A stretch of 64,000 nt of DNA from NCBI GenBank assembly GCA_028689545.1, contig JAQVCX010000004.1, forward strand, positions 1 through 64,000, written 5' to 3'. Shown one piece after another: positions 18,826-27,607 of the stretch (within the stretch, counting starts at the first letter, position 1; the number at the start of each line of letters is the position of its first letter). The notes beneath the pieces were generated by a model. The model saw only the letters and a list, made by a program, of their open reading frames with translations. It was not told where the DNA came from and made no database searches. Position numbers and translations under genes: made by a program. The stretch is from Parabacteroides sp. (GTDB lineage: Bacteria > Bacteroidota > Bacteroidia > Bacteroidales > Tannerellaceae).

Positions 18826-21144
18826 TCAATAGACAACCGGCATTGTTGATAATTCCGATGAATTCACCTTGTTATCCAAATTTTTACTGCCTCTTTTCAC
18901 CATTCTTCCCGTAGAGAAATTCCACGTGAAACGGACGAACAACATTCTGCCATTGTCCCTAATCGAAGTCCATGTTTTCCGTTGGAACGCAGAAGAGATC
19001 AGCTCACTACCTGCGTCCCACTGCTTAGCGAATGGATAATATAATCCAAGGCCAATGGTATATCGATCTCGATTGTATTGCAATGTCGCAGTAGAAGACA
19101 AACTTCGGTATTCTATTCGTGGGCCATCCAGATACTTATCTCGTATCTCCCCCGTAACATTCAATGAGAAATCCTTATAACTGGCATTCGCTCCAAATTC
19201 TGCGCTAAAATTGTTCAGACGAAGGTTATAATTCACGCCCGATGTCCGGTAATGAGAATATCTTAATCGAGAAGATAATGTAAGGATATTATTGAATAAT
19301 CCTCTGTAACGGCCATAAGCCATTAAGGAATAGCGTTTCCGATGCCCCTGATTCAATAAACCATAGACAAACATTCTCGATTGCTCATCAAAATAAACAT
19401 GATCCGCGATCGGGCTATTCTCACGGTAGTGATACCCCGAGAATTGTAAGTTGAGATTCTTGAGATTCAACGAGTAACTCAACGAGTTCTCGTAGGCATA
19501 ATAGGCTGACAAATCCCGGTTCCCCTTGGATAGGGAATAGGGATTCATGACTTGCTCAACGTCACTTAATTGCGATATTTTTGGATCCGTGGAATAAACT
19601 TCAAATCGATAACGTAATATCGATTTATTCGGAAAGCGATATCCCACGCTGATATTGGGCTGAAACGACCAAAACGTAAACTTGTCTCCTTGGCGCTCAT
19701 AGTGGCTCATCGCTCCAGAAACACCCGCGCCATAAAAAAGATGCTTCGTGATATTCCCTGAAATTTGGGCATACGAATACACGTAATTATTTTTCGTCTT
19801 TTGGGAGTTTACTTCCATGGAATAACGATCATCCTCGTCAATGTATCGTTCCTTGAAACCTATCGATAACCGATGTCCCTCCGCAATTTGATTATTATAT
19901 TTCAGCTCACCGATCAAACTATATAACGTACCCTCCGCATCGAATGCCGTATAATAACGTTCCTCTCCGGTCTCCTCATTCCAATATTCCATATCCGAGT
20001 TATTGTAACCCGCTACGGCATTTATACTTATATTTTGTCTGGGCGTGATTTGCTTTTGGAAAAACAAATCTATTTCCGGCAAGAAATTACGAAACTTTCG
20101 CCCACTCGATTGACGGATATCAAAAGATTTATTTGCATACACATTAGCAAAATAGCGTTTATCCGTATAATCATAGGCCAATCGGCCTATCGCACTAAAC
20201 AGATAATTCTCTTCTTTCATCGCACTGTATGAGAGTGTCAGATTATGTACTTGTGACTTAAAAGGAGTATTCTCGCCGATATATTCGCGAAGGATTTCCG
20301 TTTGGTCCGGATAGGTATATCGCTCCGTCTGGTCAGTCAAACGCTTCTTGTATTTCCGATACATAGTGTTATAACTCACCCCCATCTCCGAGCGTTTATA
20401 ATTCCAGCGCATATTCACGAAATCATTTCCAAATCCTACGTAAAGCGCATTCAGTAAACTTCCAGAGAAACTAAAACCCGTGATCGGTTCCTTGGTCACG
20501 TAATTGACCACAGCCCCTAATCCTTTCCCATACTCCAAGCCAGGATTATCGATATACTCAATTTTTTGAATGTTCGAAGCCACTAAGGCATCTATATCCC
20601 GAATGTTCACTTTCCTCCCGTTCACGCGAAATTCCACGGCTTTATCCATAGCGGTAGCCGTCCGTTCTACCGGATTGACATTCAAGCCCGGCAACATCAT
20701 ATTCGCCAATAAGTCCAACGGGGTAGCGGACTGTTTAACCTGTATACGATCCGGATAAGCGATCATCCGGTCTAATTCTATCACTTGCGAAGAAGCGACC
20801 ACCTCTACGCCCTCTACCATTACCTCATCCATATCCAGCTTGATTTTTCCGAGATCTTGCTTCTCTCGCACATTTACTAAACCTATTCGACGCAGTTTAT
20901 ATCCCAAGAAAGAGATTTGCAAATAGCCATGCACAACCGGATTGCATTTTAACAGGAATTCTCCCTTCTCATTGGAGGTCTCCCCCACAAGCAAAGCGGA
21001 ATCCGCCTCATTATATAGAGCGACATGCGCACCAGAAAGCGACTCTCCTTCAGCATTAACAATAGATCCAGAAAATTCGATCTTTTTCTGCGCCCCTACG
21101 GAAAGCGAGATAAAAAGACTACATAGAAAAATCAATGCTTTCAT
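18826..21144 (-). CDS. Outer-membrane beta-barrel/TonB-receptor-like protein in the peptide locus
   Basis: Signal peptide; IEFSGSIVNAEGESLSGAHVALYNEADSALLVGET domain; IQKIEYIDNPGLEYGKGLGAVVNYVTK plug motif; ends ...MLFVRFTWNFSTG. Confidence 0.88.
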   Translation of the reverse strand: MKALIFLCSLFISLSVGAQKKIEFSGSIVNAEGESLSGAHVALYNEADSALLVGETSNEKGEFLLKCNPVVHGYLQISFLGYKLRRIGLVNVREKQDLGKIKLDMDEVMVEGVEVVASSQVIELDRMIAYPDRIQVKQSATPLDLLANMMLPGLNVNPVERTATAMDKAVEFRVNGRKVNIRDIDALVASNIQKIEYIDNPGLEYGKGLGAVVNYVTKEPITGFSFSGSLLNALYVGFGNDFVNMRWNYKRSEMGVSYNTMYRKYKKRLTDQTERYTYPDQTEILREYIGENTPFKSQVHNLTLSYSAMKEENYLFSAIGRLAYDYTDKRYFANVYANKSFDIRQSSGRKFRNFLPEIDLFFQKQITPRQNISINAVAGYNNSDMEYWNEETGEERYYTAFDAEGTLYSLIGELKYNNQIAEGHRLSIGFKERYIDEDDRYSMEVNSQKTKNNYVYSYAQISGNITKHLFYGAGVSGAMSHYERQGDKFTFWSFQPNISVGYRFPNKSILRYRFEVYSTDPKISQLSDVEQVMNPYSLSKGNRDLSAYYAYENSLSYSLNLKNLNLQFSGYHYRENSPIADHVYFDEQSRMFVYGLLNQGHRKRYSLMAYGRYRGLFNNILTLSSRLRYSHYRTSGVNYNLRLNNFSAEFGANASYKDFSLNVTGEIRDKYLDGPRIEYRSLSSTATLQYNRDRYTIGLGLYYPFAKQWDAGSELISSAFQRKTWTSIRDNGRMLFVRFTWNFSTGRMVKRGSKNLDNKVNSSELSTMPVVY

Positions 21145-21147
21145 AAA

Positions 21148-22458
21148 TTATTTTTTACTGTTTGATATACAATATTCAAGTATGGATTCCTCGAAAGACA
21201 TATCATTCTGCCTGGACATGGAACATCTGAATGCCTTTGACCTCAATTGGGCTTCTTCAAAAGAACGAGGACACTCCCCCCAACATAAGGGCAAATACTT
21301 GCAAACTTTACATTGTTCATTTTCAAAAGGACGATAACCAAAATATTTTTCCTCAAAACCTGGAATCAACCAATCTATTTTTCCCTTAGAATTCAATCGT
21401 CCCAAAGCTTTTTCACCCGAATACTCCTCGCAAGCCGTACATTTATAAACATCGCCATTGGGAGCGATCGTATTATAATTTTTCCGGCAAGCATAGCACC
21501 GAATATAAGAAGTATTCAAATAGGTTTGCGGGGAAACCTGAAAACCTCGCCTCGTAGCCTCTTGCACAAAACAAAGATTCTTTATTTTATTTTGATCTGA
21601 TAATTTCACTTGCCAAACCTTTCGCAATAAGAAAGACACACGAGACTTATACGATGGATTTAATCGTTCTTCAATCTGATCAAGAAATAGATCCGGATCC
21701 AAATTTTCATTATCATAATTAATCCGAATCATCACATTCGCATATTCCAATATTTCACAAATTAAATTGATTCGTTTCAAAATCTCATCAAAAGAAGACC
21801 TATTTGGTGCTACTCGTATCTTATCGTGAAACTCACGCATCCCATCCAAGGTTATTTGAAAGCCAGTCATATTTAGAGATTTCATCTTTTCCAACATATT
21901 TCTAGTAAATAAATAACCATTAGTTGTTGCACCAGAACTGAAAGGAAGATTATATTCTTCACAAACCTGCTTCGCATAAGAAGTAATAGGAATGATCACT
22001 TTTTCAAAGCCCAACAAAGGTTCACCTCCAAACCATTCAATATTTAAAGACTGAATTTCTTGTTCTTTAATTTTATAAAATATATGCTTCTTGACTTGCT
22101 CAACAACTTGCTCTGTCATAAAACTTCGTTTATGGTGCTGAACGCAATACCAACAATTAAAATTACAAGAGAAGGTAGGCAGAATAGTTAGCTTATAATT
22201 TAAACGATTCACTTCGTCCGCATTCTTTTTATAAACATAAGCTAATTCATTTTCAGAGTCTTCTAATACGAAGCGTCCTTCTAACAAGTTTTTTCTAAAG
22301 TTAGGCAAATCCGCCAATCGTTCATTTGGATTAGCTAAAAGTTCTTCCAACATCAATTTGTATTCTTTTTTAAGAATAAAAAATTTAAATGTAGAGGCAT
22401 TGAAGCAATACAGATTCTCTCCTTTTTCCAGTAAAAAATTGTAACGACTACTTTTCAT
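21148..22458 (-). CDS. Radical SAM/SPASM peptide maturase
   Basis: CNFNCWYC (Cx3Cx2C), WFGGEPLLG, ITLDGMREFHDKIR; C-terminal Cys cluster CYACRKNYNTIAPNGDVYKCTACEEYSGEKALG...CKVCKYLPLCWGECP. Confidence 0.95.
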   Translation of the reverse strand: MKSSRYNFLLEKGENLYCFNASTFKFFILKKEYKLMLEELLANPNERLADLPNFRKNLLEGRFVLEDSENELAYVYKKNADEVNRLNYKLTILPTFSCNFNCWYCVQHHKRSFMTEQVVEQVKKHIFYKIKEQEIQSLNIEWFGGEPLLGFEKVIIPITSYAKQVCEEYNLPFSSGATTNGYLFTRNMLEKMKSLNMTGFQITLDGMREFHDKIRVAPNRSSFDEILKRINLICEILEYANVMIRINYDNENLDPDLFLDQIEERLNPSYKSRVSFLLRKVWQVKLSDQNKIKNLCFVQEATRRGFQVSPQTYLNTSYIRCYACRKNYNTIAPNGDVYKCTACEEYSGEKALGRLNSKGKIDWLIPGFEEKYFGYRPFENEQCKVCKYLPLCWGECPRSFEEAQLRSKAFRCSMSRQNDMSFEESILEYCISNSKK

Positions 22459-22506
22459 GAATATGCAATATTACAATATAAAATCAAATATCTATAAATA
22501 AGGAAT

Positions 22507-22541
22507 ACAACGCATATTGATTTGTGTGTTATATGCGTTGT
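22507..22541. promoter_or_regulatory. Stem-loop between precursor and maturase genes (possible attenuator/processing hairpin)
   Basis: ACAACGCATAT (22507-22517) perfectly complementary to ATATGCGTTGT (22531-22541), 13-nt loop. Confidence 0.65.
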
Positions 22542-22551
22542 GTTTTCCTTT

Positions 22552-22725
22552 TTACTTATTACAGGTAACATTCTCACATTTATTGCCTGCATCAACATCA
22601 CAATCTCCATTCTTGCAGTCACCTCCTGCTTGCGCCCCACCTTTCACTTCACGTCCCTCCAATAGAGACAATTGCTCGACTTCGAGTTTGAACAACTCTT
22701 CTTTTTCCTTCGCATCCATAAGCAT
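22552..22725 (-). CDS. Putative RiPP precursor 1 (double-glycine leader, Cys-rich core)
   Basis: Hand translation MLMDAKEKEELFKLEVEQLSLLEGREVKGG/AQAGGDCKNGDCDVDAGNKCENVTCNK*, 57 aa; immediately upstream of the rSAM gene on the same strand; absent from supplied ORF track. Confidence 0.85.
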   Translation of the reverse strand: MLMDAKEKEELFKLEVEQLSLLEGREVKGGAQAGGDCKNGDCDVDAGNKCENVTCNK

Positions 22726-22765
22726 TGAATTTAATTGTTAAACAATAAAGGCTCTTTATAAGAGC

Positions 22766-22912
22766 TTAATATTTTTCATGTATATTGAAAGGATAAGGAA
22801 TCTTTCGTCCATCCTCAATCCAATACCATTCGTCAGTCTCTTCATCATAAATCCATTCACCACCCTTAATGGCGAAAAGTTCTTCTTTCGACAACAAATC
22901 ACCAGTTTCCAT
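22766..22912 (-). CDS. Putative RiPP/GG-peptide precursor 2 (Trp/Tyr-rich core)
   Basis: Hand translation METGDLLSKEELFAIKGG/EWIYDEETDEWYWIEDGRKIPYPFNIHEKY*, 48 aa; double-glycine leader; same strand as rSAM; degenerate paralogue at 17703-17792. Confidence 0.83.
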   Translation of the reverse strand: METGDLLSKEELFAIKGGEWIYDEETDEWYWIEDGRKIPYPFNIHEKY

Positions 22913-22936
22913 GTCTATATGTTTTTTAGTTTGTTA

Positions 22937-22944
22937 CAAAAATA
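22937..22944 (-). promoter_or_regulatory. TAnnTTTG-like -7 element (TATTTTTG) for the precursor operon
   Basis: Minus strand TATTTTTG; 22 bp from the 11-bp repeats; equivalent position in the decayed copy reads TATTTTTA (17816-17823). Confidence 0.5.
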
Positions 22945-22965
22945 TAAGTAAAATTTCGTACTCTA

Positions 22966-23009
22966 TCTAACAAACATCTAATTTTCATCTAACAAGAACC
23001 TAATAAAAT
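22966..23009. promoter_or_regulatory. Four 11-bp direct repeats, putative binding sites of the adjacent OmpR-type regulator
   Basis: TCTAACAAACA/TCTAATTTTCA/TCTAACAAGAA/CCTAATAAAAT at 22966, 22977, 22988, 22999; conserved in the paralogous copy at 17845-17888. Confidence 0.75.
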
Positions 23010-23071
23010 GAGAAAAACGCATCTTTTTTAAGATTATTCACTATCTTCACATCCAAAATAACAAATCTATC

Positions 23072-24448
23072 ATGAAACACTCCTTATATATCGCTACTAT
23101 TATGTTGCTAGTCCTGACACTCTCCCAAGGATACTGGTTATACAATATATATAACGCTGAAAAATATAAAACGCAAGAAGTCCTTGAAGAGCTATTTGAA
23201 GAAGCTATCAAGCAAGAAATGTCCAAGCGAATGGTTAGCGACAAACCGAAAGACCCCAACAACCCCAAAAGAATCATAAGGAGAGCTAGTGACATGACTC
23301 CGGAAGAACGAGCCAAGCTAAAAGGGGACACGATAACCATACCACAAATAAAAAATCGGAATCTAAAAGATAACTATGCCGACCTATTAGCGCAACGTAT
23401 GCAAGACGGTCTACGTAATGCGAATAGACCCTTAAAACCAAATGTATTAGACAGCCTATTCAATAAAGCATTAACTGATCACAATTTACAAGCAATATCT
23501 TATATAGAAATATCAGACTCTACCCGGCAAACCGTAAATACGGTAGGAAAAAAATTCAACCTTTCATTTTATAAGTTCCAAACAGAAAAGCTCCCGATAG
23601 GAACGCAAGGATTACAATATGTACAGGCTTTCGTTAAATTACCTCTTTCTGGTATTTTTCAACGGATGCTTTTGGCATTTATCGTATCTTGCCTAATCAT
23701 CCTAACCTCAGCGGGCTGTCTATATTACCTATTACGCACCATCCGTAAAGCCCACACCCAACTCCGAGAACGTGAGATAGCCGTACACAGCGCCATCCAC
23801 GACTTGAAATCTCCGCTGAACACGGCGTATGCCTCTATGGATTTTATCGCTAGCCTAGAGAAAGAACCGATGAAAGTGAATATATTAAATACCGGAAAAA
23901 CTCAGATAAAACAGTTGATAGAGATCATCGAGTCCATGCTATCACTACTGAAAACAGCGGATGGGAAAGCGAGCGTACGAAGGTCGCCTATAGAAATCAA
24001 GTCATTTATTGAGCAAACCTACCAAGCGATAGTTAGGCTCTACCCTAACAAGAAGCCCCTATTCATGCTGGAGAAAAGCGAAAATTTCCCCGACACCATC
24101 GAAGCCGACACCGTTCGGCTGGAACGTTGCCTCCGGAACCTGTTGGAGAACGCATTGAAATATTCGAATGACGATGTACAAATTACCGTAACATTGACTA
24201 TACGAAACGATCATTTCCGAATAGCCATCAAAGACAGCGGTTGGGGAATCCCGAAGAAAGCCCAGAAGAAACTCGGACAACAATTCTTCCGGGTGAAACA
24301 AGCCGACAAGCCTGCGCAACCGGGATATGGATTAGGGTTGAGTAGCGTAATGCTAATGGCTAAAGAAATGGGTGGCTTCCTGACTTTTCAGAGCGAGGAA
24401 GGTGTCGGTTCAACGTTTTTTATTAACTTGCCAGCCGAAAACTCATAA
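23072..24448 (+). CDS. Sensor histidine kinase
   Basis: Two TM segments; H-box IHDLKSPLN; N-box LLENALKYSND; G-boxes DSGWGIPKKAQ and GYGLGLSSV. Confidence 0.95.
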   Translation: MKHSLYIATIMLLVLTLSQGYWLYNIYNAEKYKTQEVLEELFEEAIKQEMSKRMVSDKPKDPNNPKRIIRRASDMTPEERAKLKGDTITIPQIKNRNLKDNYADLLAQRMQDGLRNANRPLKPNVLDSLFNKALTDHNLQAISYIEISDSTRQTVNTVGKKFNLSFYKFQTEKLPIGTQGLQYVQAFVKLPLSGIFQRMLLAFIVSCLIILTSAGCLYYLLRTIRKAHTQLREREIAVHSAIHDLKSPLNTAYASMDFIASLEKEPMKVNILNTGKTQIKQLIEIIESMLSLLKTADGKASVRRSPIEIKSFIEQTYQAIVRLYPNKKPLFMLEKSENFPDTIEADTVRLERCLRNLLENALKYSNDDVQITVTLTIRNDHFRIAIKDSGWGIPKKAQKKLGQQFFRVKQADKPAQPGYGLGLSSVMLMAKEMGGFLTFQSEEGVGSTFFINLPAENS

Positions 24449-24454
24449 CACGAT

Positions 24455-25147
24455 ATGGAAGATAAGCAGAAAGTGATCTTTATCGAAGATGATCTTAACT
24501 TAGCCCAAATCATCTTAATGGCTTTGCAAAGTAAAGGATACGAGGTTTGCTATGCCAACACGTTAAGTGGCATTCAAGACATGATAGAAAAAGAAAGCCC
24601 TAATATCCTGCTTCTCGATCTGGAAGTAGGCAATCAAAACGCATTGGAGTATTTGCCTTTTATTTGCGCCAAGCACCCATCATTGCCCATATTAATCGCC
24701 TCTTCCCACAACGGCGGAGAGGAAATAACACGTTGCTACGAAGCTGGGGCCGATCTTTACACGAAAAAACCGTATGATATACAAGAAATAGATTGCCTGA
24801 TCCAACGGTTTTGCAAAAAGGCCAGTCCGATATCAAATATTCTATCTATTGGAGATTACCAACTGGAACTCTCCACTCACAAATTATTCTATAAACAAGA
24901 GCCGTCTAAAACATTAAGCCCTAAAGATTTCAAGTTACTCTATCTGTTATCCGAGCAATTAAATCAGCCGGTAAGCAAAGAAAAGCTTTTTCATGAAATA
25001 TGGAATGGGCAAGAAGCTCATGACAGCCTAAATAATAGCATCTCACGTTTGCGCAAATTATTGGAAAGAGATACCACACTTTCAATAGATGCCGTAAAAG
25101 GAGTCGGATATATATTATCAAAAAAAGGCCAACTCCTCTCATCGTAA
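24455..25147 (+). CDS. OmpR/PhoB-type response regulator
   Basis: Receiver (FIEDDLNLAQ, ILLLDLEV, KKPYD) plus winged helix (LSPKDFKLLYLLSEQLNQPVSKEKLFHEIW...NNSISRLRKLL...VKGVGYIL). Confidence 0.95.
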   Translation: MEDKQKVIFIEDDLNLAQIILMALQSKGYEVCYANTLSGIQDMIEKESPNILLLDLEVGNQNALEYLPFICAKHPSLPILIASSHNGGEEITRCYEAGADLYTKKPYDIQEIDCLIQRFCKKASPISNILSIGDYQLELSTHKLFYKQEPSKTLSPKDFKLLYLLSEQLNQPVSKEKLFHEIWNGQEAHDSLNNSISRLRKLLERDTTLSIDAVKGVGYILSKKGQLLSS

Positions 25148-25290
25148 TCCGGAGCGACTTATTGTCTGAAATTTGTCTTGGCATTCTAAATAACATGTTC
25201 TACGCTACACAAAGGATCTTTTGTCATCCACTCTTGCTCTCACTTTTTTGTCCTTAAACAGGTAAATCCTGTTATTCGCAAATTATACCA

Positions 25291-25321
25291 TTTGCCGCAT
25301 AAAGAGTTTTCATTACCTTTG
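25291..25321 (+). promoter_or_regulatory. Bacteroidetes-type promoter TTTG-N19-TACCTTTG
   Basis: TTTG at 25291-25294, 19-bp spacer, TACCTTTG at 25314-25321, 17 bp before ATG at 25338. Confidence 0.75.
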
Positions 25322-25337
25322 CGGAAAATTAATAGAA

Positions 25338-26432
25338 ATGTTATCGTTCTTTATCATACTTCCAATCCTGTATCTTGCAGGGAATATTTATATCTATCTA
25401 AAGGGAAAACAGGCTTTGAAAAGCCAGTCTACCGGAGTGAAGGTGTTGTTATCCATTATTTTTTGGGGAGGAGCTTTGTCGTTCTTCAGTAGTTTTCTAT
25501 TCCGCAATCTGGATATGCCGGCTTCTTTCGCTCAAACGGTTTCCCAGGTAGGGACAGGATGGCTCGTATTCACTTTATACATGGTATTTGCCCTGTTGGT
25601 ATTTGATATCTTACGACTTTTCCATCTACATTTTAAATACTCATTCTATCTATCTTTATTCTTAACACTCTGCTTATTAGGATATGGAAACTATAATTAC
25701 CAACATCCTGACACACGAGTCATAAATATGGTTATCGACAAGCCGGCCGATACCGATGGGCAACCACTGAAGGTAGTAGCCATTAGCGACGTACACTTAG
25801 GATACGCTACCAACAAGACGATGCTTGCCGGATATGTAGATATGATAAACGCCCAGCGCCCGGACATTGTTCTTATAGGTGGAGACTTGATAGACAACAG
25901 TGTCGCACCTCTGCAATACGAGCATATGGAAGAGGAACTGTCCAAGATCTACGCCCCTTTAGGCGTTTATATGGTACCGGGCAACCATGAGTATATCAGT
26001 GGCATAGAGGATAGCGAGAGATTCATAGCGCAAACGCCCATCGTATTTTTACGGGATTCCGTAGCGATCTTGCCCAATCAAATCCAACTCGTAGGACGGG
26101 ACGATCGGCATAACAAAGGACGGAAAACGTTAGATCAGCTTACCGCGAACCTTGATAAAAGCAAACCTGTTATCTTATTAGACCATCAACCCTATGATTT
26201 AGGTAAAACGGAAGAGGCGGGTGTAGACTTACAGTTTAGCGGGCATACACATCGAGGACAAGTATGGCCAATGAACTGGATCGTGGATCATCTGTTCGAA
26301 TTAAGTTACGGGATTAAAAAAATCGGAAATAGTACGATTTATGTCTCATCCGGCTTATCTTTGTGGGGACCTCCTTTTCGTATCGGTACGAATAGCGAGA
26401 TGGTGGTGTTCAATATTACATTCAAAGAGTAA
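25338..26432 (+). CDS. Membrane-anchored metallophosphoesterase (calcineurin-like)
   Basis: ISDVHLGYATN, IVLIGGDLIDN, VPGNHEY, SGHTHRGQVWP motifs; N-terminal TM helices. Confidence 0.93.
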   Translation: MLSFFIILPILYLAGNIYIYLKGKQALKSQSTGVKVLLSIIFWGGALSFFSSFLFRNLDMPASFAQTVSQVGTGWLVFTLYMVFALLVFDILRLFHLHFKYSFYLSLFLTLCLLGYGNYNYQHPDTRVINMVIDKPADTDGQPLKVVAISDVHLGYATNKTMLAGYVDMINAQRPDIVLIGGDLIDNSVAPLQYEHMEEELSKIYAPLGVYMVPGNHEYISGIEDSERFIAQTPIVFLRDSVAILPNQIQLVGRDDRHNKGRKTLDQLTANLDKSKPVILLDHQPYDLGKTEEAGVDLQFSGHTHRGQVWPMNWIVDHLFELSYGIKKIGNSTIYVSSGLSLWGPPFRIGTNSEMVVFNITFKE

Positions 26433-26434
26433 AG

Positions 26435-27562
26435 ATGAAGGTATTTATTCAATCAATCGTAGCACAGCTATTACTAAATCCGTATATCTTCTGGAGAGGA
26501 TACCAAGCGCTTCCTCCTAAGAAAAGTTGCCGGATTCCTTTTATCTTGTTTTTCATACTCGAGCTATCGCTTTATTTTTTCGGATTTATTTTTAGGAACG
26601 AGCTGCCGGACAACGTGATAATCACCATTCAATATATCTGTAACACTTGGTATATAGCATCCATTTACATCACTTTATCTCTCTTGGCACTCGAGTTGAT
26701 CAGGCTCTCCCAACGTATCAGGCCATGGTTTCCCAAATGGATAACGGGGTATTGGCAACGAGCTAAGTTAGCCCTGCTCTTTCTTATCGTATTCGGTGTC
26801 ACCGGTTTAATGATTCACGCATACCATACGGTAACAAATCCGATTGTTACGGACGTATATATCACCTTGCCCAAAAGCGCGGGGAATCGAGATAGCCTGA
26901 CAATTGTCATGATGAGCGACTTACATATCGGGGAGGTTATCGGAAAGGACTTGGTACAAAAATATGTGGCGCTCAGCAACGCACAGCATCCGGATATGGT
27001 GGTATTAGTGGGAGATATCATGGATTATGAATCCCGGTTCGCGGAAAACGCCCACATAGAGGATGATTTAAAACAATTAAAAGCTCCGTTGGGCGTATAT
27101 ATCGTTTACGGGAATCATGAATACCGGGCAAACCGGAACGCGAAATATCGTTGGCTGCAAAAGACCGGAGGTACGCTACTGATAGACTCGGTAGTCCAAC
27201 CGGATTCTACCTTTTATTTGATCGGGCGGGATGATTTCATCAACAAGAAGCGAAAATCGCTTCATTCGTTAATGGAAGGGGTGGATACCCACAAACCGAT
27301 CATCGTATTGGATCATCAACCTTGGTCGTTCGCCGAGATGAATATGAACGGGGTGGATCTGGGGTTGCACGGACATACGCATAACGGACAGTTATGGCCT
27401 TATCCCCTATTGATGAAACTGGTATATGAATGTCCGTATGGATACTATAAGAAAGGGCCTACGCAATTTTATGTATCTTCCGGCATTGGTATAGCGGGGC
27501 CTCCTTATCGAGTGGGAACCGTCTCGGAATTGGTCGTATTGCATATAAAATTCGCATTGTAG
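26435..27562 (+). CDS. Membrane-anchored metallophosphoesterase (tandem paralogue)
   Basis: MSDLHIGEVIG, VVLVGDIMDYE, VYGNHEYR, LHGHTHNGQLWP motifs. Confidence 0.93.
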   Translation: MKVFIQSIVAQLLLNPYIFWRGYQALPPKKSCRIPFILFFILELSLYFFGFIFRNELPDNVIITIQYICNTWYIASIYITLSLLALELIRLSQRIRPWFPKWITGYWQRAKLALLFLIVFGVTGLMIHAYHTVTNPIVTDVYITLPKSAGNRDSLTIVMMSDLHIGEVIGKDLVQKYVALSNAQHPDMVVLVGDIMDYESRFAENAHIEDDLKQLKAPLGVYIVYGNHEYRANRNAKYRWLQKTGGTLLIDSVVQPDSTFYLIGRDDFINKKRKSLHSLMEGVDTHKPIIVLDHQPWSFAEMNMNGVDLGLHGHTHNGQLWPYPLLMKLVYECPYGYYKKGPTQFYVSSGIGIAGPPYRVGTVSELVVLHIKFAL

Positions 27563-27583
27563 AGACGGGGCATGCCCCGTCTC
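27562..27583. repeat. Perfect palindrome GAGACGGGGCATGCCCCGTCTC
   Basis: 22-bp self-complementary sequence between convergent genes; similar palindrome at 27626-27645. Confidence 0.9.
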
Positions 27584-27607
27584 ATCCCCTCAAACTGGTA
27601 TCTTAAA

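Noticed and set aside
22455-22640. 61-aa minus-strand ORF in the supplied track (MGRKQEVTARMEIVMLMQ...)
   Set aside because: Out of frame with, and overlapping, the much better supported GG-leader precursor ORF at 22552-22725.
22517-22741. 74-aa plus-strand ORF
   Set aside because: Antisense to precursor 1; no family resemblance; low-complexity Ser/Pro.
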